DNA from: Macrostomum hystrix | Taxonomy: Eukaryota; Platyhelminthes; Macrostomidae | Assembly (NCBI GenBank): GCA_950097015.1 | Contig: CATNEN010000038.1 | Location: forward strand, 31,582,501-31,646,500 | Direction: 5' to 3' | Length of the DNA stretch: 64,000 bases | Part shown: piece after piece, positions 46,890 to 58,100 of the stretch | How the letters are laid out: every line of letters begins with the position of its first letter | How positions within the stretch are numbered: the stretch's first letter is position 1 | Program-made: the position numbers and the translations under genes | Notes under the pieces: generated by a model | Database searches by the model: none | Told to the model about the DNA's origin: nothing | The model's input: only the letters and a program-made list of their open reading frames with translations

Positions 46890-47735
46890 GTGGCCAGAGA
46901 TAAGGTATGGGAGAGATTAGACAGGGGAGAGATGAGACAGGGGAGAGATAAGACAGGGGAGAGATGAGACAGGGGAGAGATGAGACGGGAGAGATGAGAC
47001 AGGGGAGAGATGGTAGACAGGGGAGAGATAAGACGGGAGCGATGAGACAGGGGAGAGATAAGACAGGGGAGAGATGAGACGGGAGAGATGAGACAGGGGA
47101 GAGATGAGACAGGGGAGAGATGAGACAGGGGAGAGATAAGACAGGGGAGAGATAAGGTATGGGAGAGATTAGACAGGGGAGAGATGAGACATAGAAGAGA
47201 TGAGACAGGGGAGAGATAAGACAGGGGAGAGATAAGGTATGGGAGAGATAAGACACGGGAGTGATGAGACAGGGGAGAGATGGTTGACAGGGGAGAGATT
47301 AGACAGGGGAGAGATGAGACAGCCGACAGGGGAGAGATAAGACAGGGGAGAGATGAGACAGGGGAGAGATTAGACAGGGGAGAGATAAGACAGGGGAGAG
47401 ATGAGACAGGGGAGAGATTAGACAGGGGAGAGATAAGACAGGGGAGAGATGAGACAGGGGAGAGATTAGACAGGGGAGAGATAAGACAGGGGAGAGATGA
47501 GACAGGGGAGAGATAAGGTATGGGAGAGATAAGACACGGGAGTGATGAGACACGGGAGTGATGAGACAGGGGAGAGATGAGACAGGGGAGAGATGGTTGA
47601 CAGGGGAGAGATGAGACAGGGGAGAGATTAGACAGGGGAGAGATAAGTCAGGGGAGAGATTAGACAGGGTAGAGATAAGACGGGAGAGATGAGACGGGGG
47701 AGAAATAAGACAGGATAGAGATGAAACTTAGATGA
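46890..47735. repeat. Intergenic 16-bp minisatellite (GAGACAGGGGAGAGAT)
   Basis: About 50 units of GAGACAGGGGAGAGAT with AAGACAGGGG, TTAGACAGGGG and GGTATGGGAG variants arranged in recurring blocks. Strongly purine-biased on the + strand, with a GGGG run per unit. Open frames on either strand are artefacts. Confidence 0.95.
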
Positions 47736-50700
47736 GACAGTTAGATCAGTGGATTTATGAGTTTCGCAAGCCATAAATTTCCATTACTCGATTGAAATTC
47801 TTAAAATTATTACTGGATTTTTGTAGTTTTTTATTTACAATGATCTTTTCAGCTTTTCTAGTCATGCTTAGCTTTAACCGATAAGGATTTCAAACCGAAT
47901 GCCTATTCATTCTGCTTCAATTTAGTGCTGTTGATTGAAGAGGCCTTGCTTGCTATTATCTATACCGATTGTATTCCCCGCTTCCTTCCTAAATGCTCAT
48001 TCGATCTTTGAGTTGTCAATAATTGTTTTGTTTTGTAAATTAAGTCAATATTGTGAGAGATATTCAATTGTAGATATTCCATATTCAATAGTGCACACAG
48101 CTGATTTCGCAGCACACGACTCCAATGCTCTAACACAATGCTTTCAGCTATAAATCACGTGTTCATTTATAAGTCTACTACTAGTAGTAGATCGGTTTAT
48201 GCTTGTCATTTAGCTCATAGTAGGAAATGGGCTACCAAACGATTTATATATAGTTGACGATGACAGCTAGATGGATTATGACAGCTGGATTGAGATTATG
48301 ACTTATCTAATCTTCTAGACAACTAAGGTATTGTTAAGACTGATCAAAGATGCATAAGTATTTTTGTAGATGGCCCAAGTCTTACTTATCTTTGTTTTGA
48401 GATCGTCACTGATCACACCTTCCATCTGATAATTTAGCTGCCTTGTCTAACTGAACTATTGTAAGTAGCATGAAACGATTATTGTAATCAAAATTGAAGA
48501 AAAACACTCATCTACACTGTGGAAGACAGACATTTTTTGTGTGCTAATTATTATTCCCTTGAAGAAAAAACTTTTTTAACTGCTGCTTAGAGTTTGTGCT
48601 AGGCCATCTTGACCCTGCATCATTTCTGATTTGTTGAATCCTTTGGCATATTTATTATTTCTGATGGTTATAATGAACACTATATAGCATGCCTTCTTTT
48701 TTAGACTTACACATTTGTGTATTTTATTTGTCATTATGATTCTTTCTGCTAACAAAGAATGCTTGATCGTTGCATATATGCTATATTGATATATAAATAT
48801 ATATGCTACCTTATGAATATTTCATATTAATAAAATATTATCTACATACCTTGAGAGCTTAAAAGTTCAGCTATCTGAATCGTTCGGTATCAGTTGAGTT
48901 TTTTTATTGTTTTTCATTTTAATAGCAGAGCTACCAAGGCGGGGGCATTTCCTCTTAACAATGGTTTTTTTGCTGCACAAGTCGGAGCTGCTGGACCTTC
49001 GGCAAGTAGTAGTTCAGTGTAGCCCAATAGCGAGGCTTGATCAGCTATTAGCCAATCGCGAGGATAAAATTCCAATCAGGGTGACCATGGACATAGTCGG
49101 CTGTAGCCACTTGTTGAAGGTCTAGCAGCTTCGACTAGATCAGCGAAGTCGGAGATGCTGGCTATGCAGGTGCCCCCTTTGCTCCCTTACAGTAGCGTAT
49201 GACTGTTACTGTTTCTGTCGCGCACCGAAGCTTGCCTGCTGATTTCTTTCGAGACTTTTTCGACAGATACTGAGGATACTGATACTGATAGGATAAAGGA
49301 GGAGAGGTTGTTCGTCAAATTTTGCCGACGTTGTTCGGTTAACATGCTATTAAATTAATGATCTTCTGGATCTGGAATGTTGTTTAACTCTTCCGGTTCC
49401 GGGTTGAGATTGTCGAATATCTGAGAATATATCTTAATTGCAGAGGTCAGCGGTGCGGTACTGATTAAAATTATGAAAAATGGGAAATAAAATTGACTCC
49501 GATTCAACTGTTCTGTATACCCGATGAATTGGTTGATGCATTTCTAAAAGCGTAAATTGTTCAGTATTAACTATTTAAGGAATGTCGGTTTAAATTAAAA
49601 TTTGTAACAAACATGTTATCTTCTGTTATTGACTTACTGCATTTAAGTATAGTCGTCATTGCACGTGTTTTGCTGTGCACTTGGGGTTGGGTGTCGTATT
49701 TTATAGATTATTAGGGGAATATAAATTAGGGGAAAGACAAGTCGGTTGCCATGCAATTAGTATATTGGTTAAATTACGTTTATTATAAATATATTCAGCC
49801 TATGGTATAGCCTGGCCCTACCCTACCGCACTTGCTTACCACATGATAACTTTATTTGCCTTTTTAATTCTTAGACTGTAGCACACTGGTTTGTATGACT
49901 TATCATTAATTTGAACATGATCACAAGTCCTTCCCTATTCATTATTTGGCCAGACAAGTGGTGTTGGGGTTGGTGGCAAAAGAGTTGGCCTTGGGGGTTG
50001 TAGGTGTGAAGCTTAGGCTTTAGTCGAGCCAAATCCTTATTTGGAATCGGAGGCGCGCAAGTCCGATAATAAGAAAATTAAGGCTGGTTTATTTTACTCC
50101 ACACCCCCCTATAATCACACCTCGACTTGGGGGGACCAGCTTGGGCTTTTTATTGCCTATCTAACTAGCCCAACCTAACCAACTAAACATAGTTTTTTCT
50201 CCTCTCTCCTCAGTCATGATAATAGCAGTTTGAAATAAACTTTTACTAACTAAAGTTAGTTAGACAATGCTAAGAACGTATACTGTAGTCTGCACCAAGG
50301 ATGATGTATAAAAAAACGTTAAAAACAGCTCTCTCTACTTTTGTCTTTTACATGCACCTATTGTACCGAGCAGAATACATATAAGTCGTACATATGTAAT
50401 TCACTTTAGCCGAGGTAACGGATAATATCTGTATAGCGGCCTTGACAAACAAGGCCAAAACATGTACTCGTCCAACAGTCTTACACCTCAATGGTTTTTT
50501 TATTGTTAAAACGTTGACAATATATTGATATTATGACTATGAGAATGAGTTGCTATTCGCAATAGGATTGTCGTACTCGAGCGGAAGAATTTAGTCATAA
50601 AAATATTGTGCATGTAAATGTTTGTATAAAGAGCATAGATTAGAATTTAAAATATTATAAATGTCGTTACTTTTGCCCAGTGTAGACCAAATTCCGGTAA

Positions 50701-51264
50701 TGCACTGAAATCAAACATCGCATTCGCAAAGTATTTCTTTTACGTAATTATTTCTAGATACTATCTCGTAAAACAGGCAACAGCATCAGCGATTCAATAC
50801 TTGAACTTGTTTCCTTTTATTTGCTGACTTTCGCTCTTCCAATTGAGTTGTTTGTCTACTTTATCTAAGTGTACTTTAAATATTTCGACTAGCTTGCTTT
50901 GTTTTGGGCTTTTTTAAAGGTCTGGATAATCACACTCTCTTCTCGTTTGTGGTGAGTGGATGTTGGACCATAAACACTTCTTCCCGATTGGCTAGAGCCA
51001 ACCCCCTACCCTGCATCATTCTACCCACTCCGCCTAGTTGAGGGTTGGAACACGGACCAATTAGAAAACATCGTATCATTTTCTACCCCCCTTTTAATCG
51101 TTTGTTGGCCCAATCTTAGATTCCTTCATTCATTCTGTTCTGGAGCTGAACCGTGAAAGCGAAGGAAGGTCACTTTGTCTGTTATAAACGAAGCCACAAT
51201 AGTTTAAATTGCTGTTGGTCTTTAGACTAGGCACTCGCTTAATTTTCCAACTATCCATCACACA
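47736..51264. other. Intergenic region upstream of the KDM3-like gene
   Basis: Mostly AT-rich unique sequence. A 72-codon open frame at 48907-49125 has somewhat higher GC but no recognisable domain and poor start context, so it is not called. The promoter and 5' UTR of the KDM3-like gene must lie in the last part, and no specific element could be defined. Confidence 0.45.
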
Positions 51265-52121
51265 ATGGATAGTAATAGTACCGGTCAGCCCGAAAGCCAA
51301 AAGTCTGCATTCGCAGCTTATTCGCGACCTCCATCGGCTTCATCTGGCTCAACTTCAGCCACCACTTCTTCAACTTCATCATCGTCGTCGTCTTCCGCTG
51401 CGAATTATTGTTATTCCTTGCAGCAGCAAAACCAATGGCAATGCCAGCAGCAGCATTTACAGAACCATCCTAGCTACAACTATTATCAACACCAGCATTA
51501 CTATCCTAATCCTTATCCCATGCCGCCGCAGCAGATCCAACTGCCGTCCCTGCAGCACAAATGGAACCGCTATTGGCAAGATTGGCAGCACTATTACGCG
51601 CACAATTATCCTATGCCAATACAGGCGCCGAGTTTGTTGGCTAGTCCAGCGGCTAGTCCTGTAATTCGAATGATGCCGATTCCACCATTTGAACCGCCGC
51701 AAATTCAGCATCAGCAGCAGCGGAGCCTGCAACATCTGCAAGGACAGGCTCGATTTTCTGGCACTAGTGGTAGAAGCAGCCTACCAATGATAATGCCGCG
51801 TAGCGGAAGACCTCAGCAACAGCAGCAGCAGCAGCAACAGCAGCAGCAAAACCAGAGGCGTCGCACGAGCCAACTAGCGCCGAATCAAAATCAGCATCGC
51901 GGCCAACAGCGAAGCCAAGGGAGGCGGGCATCCTCAGTTAATATTGGCGCCGCGTATCTGAGTCCGATGATGGCTGTGGAGCCATTGGACCTAAGCGTGC
52001 GCAGCAGAGACAATAATACGACTGCTGCCAACACTGACACGGACTCTACTTCCTTGGTTTCGAATAGTTCGGCTCCAGTTGAGCAGCACACTGATGGACC
52101 ATCGCAATCCGCTGTCCAGTT
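51265..52121 (+). CDS. KDM3: KDM3-like exon 1: low-complexity N-terminus with CtBP motif
   Basis: The start ATG follows CATCACACA. 285 codons rich in Ser, Gln, Asn, Tyr and Pro, with a 12-residue glutamine run. VEPLDLSVRS (PLDLS at 51982-51996) is a consensus binding motif for the CtBP corepressor. It leaves two bases before GTGAGT. The start is the first ATG of the open frame; no upstream exon was sought successfully. Confidence 0.8.
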
Positions 52122-55100
52122 GTGAGTTCGAAATGCTTTTTTAAGCCACGTTCTTTGGTTGTTGCCCGAATTTTGTGGAAAGTTTTAAAGTACTTCTAAT
52201 CCTCTGATCCTTTCTTTAAGAAGCAGGAAATCCCATCCCATAATCCAAACTGCTCATTCCTTGGGAATTAGGAAATCCCATCCCATAATCCAAACTGCTC
52301 ATTCCGTGGAAAGCAGGAAATCCCATCCCATAATCCAAACTGCTCATTCCGTGGAAAGCAGGAAATCCCATCCCATAATCCAAACTGCTCATTCCGTGGG
52401 ATTTAGGAAATCCCATCCCATAATCCAAACTGCTCATTCCGTGGGACTTAGGAAATCCCACCCTATAATCCAAACTGCTCATTCCGTGGAAAGCAGGAAA
52501 TCCCATCCCATAATCCAAACTGCTCATTCCGTGGGAATCAGGAAATCCCATCCCATAATCCAAGGTGCTCATTCCTTGGGAAGCAGGAAATCCCATCCCA
52601 TAATCCAAACTGCTCATTCCGTGGAAAGCAGGAAATCCCATCCCATAATCCAAACTGCTCATTCCGTGGAAAGCAGGAAATCCCATCCCATAATCCAAAC
52701 TGCTCATTCCGTGGAAAGCAGGAAATCCCATCCCATAATACAAACTGCTCATTCCGTGGAAAGCAGGAAATCCCATCCCATAATCCAAACTGCTCATTCC
52801 TTGGGAATTAGGAAATCCCATCCCATAATCCAAACTGCTCATTCCTTGGGAATCAGGAAATCCCATCCCATAATCCAAACTGCTCATTCCTTGGGAATTA
52901 GAAAATCCCATTCCATAATCCAAACTGCTCATTCCGTGGAAAGCAGGAAATCCCATCCCATAATCCAAACTGCTCATTCCGTGGAAAGCAGGAAATCCCA
53001 TCCCATAATCCAAACTGCTCATTCCTTGGGAATTAGAAAATCCCATTCCATAATCCAAACTGCTCATTCCGTGGAAAGCAGGAAATCCCATCCCATAATC
53101 CAAACTGCTCATTCCGTGGAAAGCAGGAAATCCCATCCCATAATCCAAACTGCTCATTCCGTGGGAATTAGAAAATCCCATTCCATAATCCAAACTGCTC
53201 ATTCCGTGGAAAGCAGGAAATCCCATCCCATAATCCAAACTGCTCATTCCTTGGGAATTAGAAAATCCCATTCCATAATCCAAACTGCTCATTCCTTGGG
53301 AATCAGGAAATCCCATCCCATAATCCAAACTGCTCATTCCGTGGAAAGCAGGAAATCCCATCCCATAATCCAAACTGCTCATTCCGTGGAAAGCAGGAAA
53401 TCCCATCCCAAAATCTATTGATCCTTCAGTAGGAAGCAAGAAATCCCCATCACTCACTGATCCTTCCTTATAAAGCAAGGAATCCTCATCCCATAACTCA
53501 TTGATCGTCATTCTTTGCAAGGCATACGCCTCAAACAGTTGAGGCCCCAAACGCATCGTTTGCTACTAAGAAGGCTTGGCTAAACAAATGGTCCGAACAG
53601 CAGATGGAGAGACTGCAAATGCCGCCACCGCCTCCGCCTCCACCGCTGCCTGAACCTGAGAAGCAGCAGCAGCAGCAGCAGCACAAACAGCGCATCTCGC
53701 CTGATGAGGTAGAATATAAGCTTTTTAATTAACAGCTACTTAAAAAATATTTTTTTCAAGTCACTTAAATCTATAAAGAGAGATAAAAATTTCCCTAACA
53801 GAAATCTCAGCCGTCGCGAAAACGCCAGTCGATCGACCCTAGCGATCTACTGTCGTCTAGCCGTGAAGAATCGCCAGGCTTAATTGCTGTTGAACAGTCT
53901 AGAAAGCGGATGAGCTTGTCTACAGTTCCAGAAGCAACTAGTACCGCAGCAGCAGCGACAAGTGGTGAGTTCTTTCTTTCTAAAATCGTTTTTACAATCA
54001 TTTTTTTCAATTAAACCTAAAGACAACATAAATAGACTCAATTTTTCACCTACAGGCCCAACCGAAGTCACGTGCGTGCCAAAGCCGATAATAGCTCTGC
54101 AGGGCAACACCTGTCAGGAGTTGGCTAGCAACCAGTTGCCTATGTGCCGCAATTGCAGACTTTTGCAACCTACGTGCTGCAGATTTAAGTGGTTTAGAAA
54201 GTAAGTCAATTATGCAAGGAAATTTAGAATACCAGTAAATTAATATACAATCCCTGCAACAATTTAAAATCCCGATAATAATTAAAAAACATGGTAACAT
54301 ATCTAGGGTCCCCGAAAAAATCTAGAATCCCCATAACTATATAGAATCCCCATAACCATCTAAACTCCTAATAACAATCTTAAAATCCCCTTATCCCCTG
54401 AATGATCTAGAATCCCCAGAATAGTCTATAGAATCGCCGTTAACGATCTAGGATCTATAATCCCCGATCACTTAATCTCGGTATCCTAAAATCCTTTTAA
54501 CAACAATGTGGTATTAAAAATATTTATGTATATATTACATCTGCCTAAATCGGGCCAGATGTGCAGCCCGCAGCACAGCCGCAGCTATTGCGCGGCGCAT
54601 CTGAAGGCTGCGTGCGGCTGTTCAGTCCATGGACTGGGGCAACGCCACACCCACCCACAATTACACCAGCTATTGCTGGTACCCATTTAACAGCTGGGTT
54701 AACTGGAAAATGCACAACTAAGCGTCTTGCTAAATGACACAGTCGGAAATCGAACCCTGACCTTTTAGTGTTGAGTCCGATGCTCTAACAATTAGGTTAC
54801 AACCCACTACTCAAATACATAGAATTTGAAAACGAACTCAAAAAAGGAATTTTTTGGAAGTTACTGAAATAGGATCCTTGGAAAAAATTACTTAACGTCA
54901 TTTCCTCAATTGGGATTTTAGATCGAATTCTAAAATGGGATTCATAACATATGTAATTATTAAACCTAATCGTTGATCCCACAGGCTGCGCTTATCACAG
55001 GGCGTTCTGACAGCAGTCGGTTTCAGCTCCCTGGCGGATGTGCCGCCATCAGAAGCGAATAGTCAACGGTCAAACTCGTCGACATTGTTAATACTGAAGC

Positions 55101-58100
55101 CTAGCGTCGCTGTATACCTGTACCAGTTGTCTCTGCTACTGGAGCCGCTACGGCAGCTGCTACAGCGAGAGTCCGACGCCATCGCCAACTGGAAAGGCGA
55201 CAGTCGTCAGGCGACAACTGCGCGCAGTACTCTGCTGTGGCGTTGGCGCGAGAGGACACAGCCGGCGGCATCGGGCACGGAACAGCCGCGTTTAGAGTAA
55301 CTCTTTGGAACTGGATGGGATGGGATCTGGATGGAATACCTCAGTTGGGATCTGGATGGGATATGCCAGTTGGGATCTGGATGGGATAGCTCATTTGGGA
55401 TTTGGCTAGGATAGCTAAGTTGGGATCTGGATGGGATATGCCATAAGGGATCTGGATGAGTGAATAGTTGGGATCTGAATGGGATGGGATAGGTTGTTGG
55501 GATCTGGATGGGATTGGATTGTTCAGTTTGGATTAGGATAAAAAAATACCGGGCAGAATTAGAGCGAGGTGAGAACCGACAGTGAGTTCGAAGATAATTT
55601 TAACAGCCGAGAGTGCAGAGGATCGAAGAGGCATGAAATTCGCAACAGGTGGTATCTGAATAGACGGAAAAATATTTGGGATCGGGGTGGGAAAATAGTT
55701 GAGATCTAGATAGGAAAATAATGGGATCTGGATTGACGAATAGCTGGGATCTGGAGGCGAAAATTCAGTATTCAGTGAGGATAGCTCAGTTGGGATCTGA
55801 ATGGTATATTTATGTTTGGGATAATAATTGCAATTGGCAGTTTACAGTCTGAGTTCATCAGTGATCACCGCGCAAACTTTTAGCTATTCTCAACGATTTT
55901 TTTCAGTTCGAATCCGAGCTCAGATGACTCCAGCTCGGCCTTGACCATCCCGCAATCTGCAGCAGAGACAGATCGGTCACCAGCGCCAGAAGAGGAGCTC
56001 TGTAGCAGGTGTCACAGCCTCCAGTTCAGCGCCCACCTGTGCTGCACTGAGTGCGGCTATTCTCTATGCATCACCTGCGCTGCTCAGCTAGCCAATCACT
56101 ATTCGCTTGATCAAGGTAAGGCCCACTTTGTTGCTAAGGCGAATCTTAAGGCGGATAGTCGCCAATCCAATGTCACGCAGTCTCCAATCCTTTACCATAG
56201 AGGATCGCCGATACTTTACCATAGAGGATCGCCGACTAAATACGTGTACCATAGAGAATCGAACTGTTTCGATTAAAAATTATCCCAACACAGTTACATC
56301 GCTAACTTCGCCTCAATTTAAAAAACTCGATTCGAAGGCGAATCGAATGACGAAGGTTGTCCTGCGTGGCGTCATTCGCCTGACAGGATGAAAGCTGCCT
56401 GTATGATACCGCCGGATGTTCTTCGCAATCTGTACAGTCGGGCCGTTCAATTAGCGGGTGCTTCGTCAGCTACACCTAGTGCTAAGACTACTGATGAATC
56501 TACGTCTACGTCAACTGGGCGATTGGCGCTACCATTGTCATCGCTAGCCGATTTTCAAGCTCTATGGATCAAACGAGCGCCTATTGTGTTAACAGACTGT
56601 TTCAAACTAGACTCTACAAAATCTGGATCTAGCAGGTGTGAATCTACCTGATTGTAATTTTTAGAGTTACTGAGGATAATCTTGAAGGAGCTGAATGTTA
56701 TGCTAGACAGAGTGTCTGAGATAATCCTAGAGTAGCTGAGGATAATCCTAAAGGAACTGAAGATTATACTAGAGTAGCTGAGGATAATCCTAAAGGAACT
56801 GAAGATTATACTAGAGTAGCTGAGGATAATCCTAAAGGAACTGAAGATTATACTGGAGTAGCTGAGGATAATCCTAAAGGAACTGAAGATTATACTAGAG
56901 TAGCTGAGGATAATCCTAAAGGAACTGAAGATTATACTAGAGTAGCTGAGGATAATCCTAAAGGAACTGAAGATTATACTAGAGTAGCTGAGGATAATCC
57001 TAAAGGAACTGAAGATTATACTGGAGTAGCTGAGGATAATCCTAAAGGAACTGAAGATTATACTAGAGTAGCTGAGGATAATCCTAAAGGAACTGAAGAT
57101 TATGCTAGAGTAGCTGAGGATAATCCTAAAAGAACAGAAGATTATGCTAGAGTAGCTGAGGATAATCCTAAAAGAACAGAAGATTATGCTAGAGTAGCTG
57201 AGGATAATCCTAAAGGAACTGAAGATTATACTATCCAAGTAGCTGAGGATAATCCTAAAGGAACTGAAGATTATACTAGAGTTGCTGAGGATAATCCTAA
57301 AGGAACTGAAGATTATACTAGAGTAGCTGAGGATAATCCTAAAGGAACTGAAGATTATACTAGAGTTGCTGAGGATAATCCTAAAGGAACTGAAGATTAT
57401 ACTAGAGTAGCTGAGGATAATCCTAAAAGAACAGAAGATTATACTAGAGTAGCTGAGGATAACCCTAAAGGACCTGAGGATAACCCTAAAGGACCTGAGG
57501 ATAACCCTAAAGGACCTGAGGATAATACTAGACAAGCTGAGGACCCGAAGTTCAGACTAGAGCTTGAAGTTTTGAGTATTTTCTAATTTCTAATTACCAA
57601 AATGATAAATTAATGTGTTAAGTTATTAAATGCATAACCAATTATTTATTTTTCTCTGCAAAAGCGTTGGCGGCGGCAGCGGCAGTTGGCTAAGTCTGCC
57701 GCGTCAATGTGCCAATGCGACCCTCTTAAACTGCACCATTGGGCGCCAGCAAGTTCCACCCAGCCAGTCACCCGAAGAAATCTTCTGGCGTCGTCAGGCG
57801 TCGTGCGAAGCCGACCCGGACGACGGCGGCGGTTTTCTATACTGCCTGCAGCAATGGCCTGCGCCCGGCGATGTGGCGACTCTACTGCGGGCCCTGTTGC
57901 CCGAGTATACCAGGTGAGCGATTGTGATTGAGCGGAAAATTTTAGTCGGTGTTATAAATATTACAAATTTTCATGCGACTTGTTAGATATTTTCATAGAT
58001 ACGGAAAAAATAAAATTTTGGGTATTCAAAATACAGCTGCGTGAACTGAAGCAATGCATAGTTAAGTGTTCAGCTAACAAGGACACACATTGTTCCAGTG

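Noticed and set aside
48907-49125. 72-codon open frame upstream of the KDM3-like gene
   Set aside because: No recognisable domain or clear splice context; not enough to call a gene.
52216-53556. 446-codon minus-strand and 386-codon plus-strand frames
   Set aside because: Entirely the 45-bp intronic array between two well-supported KDM3-like exons.
56555-57535. 326-codon minus-strand frame of repeated SSIIFSSFRIILSY
   Set aside because: Translation of the 42-bp intronic array; overlaps a real exon on the other strand.
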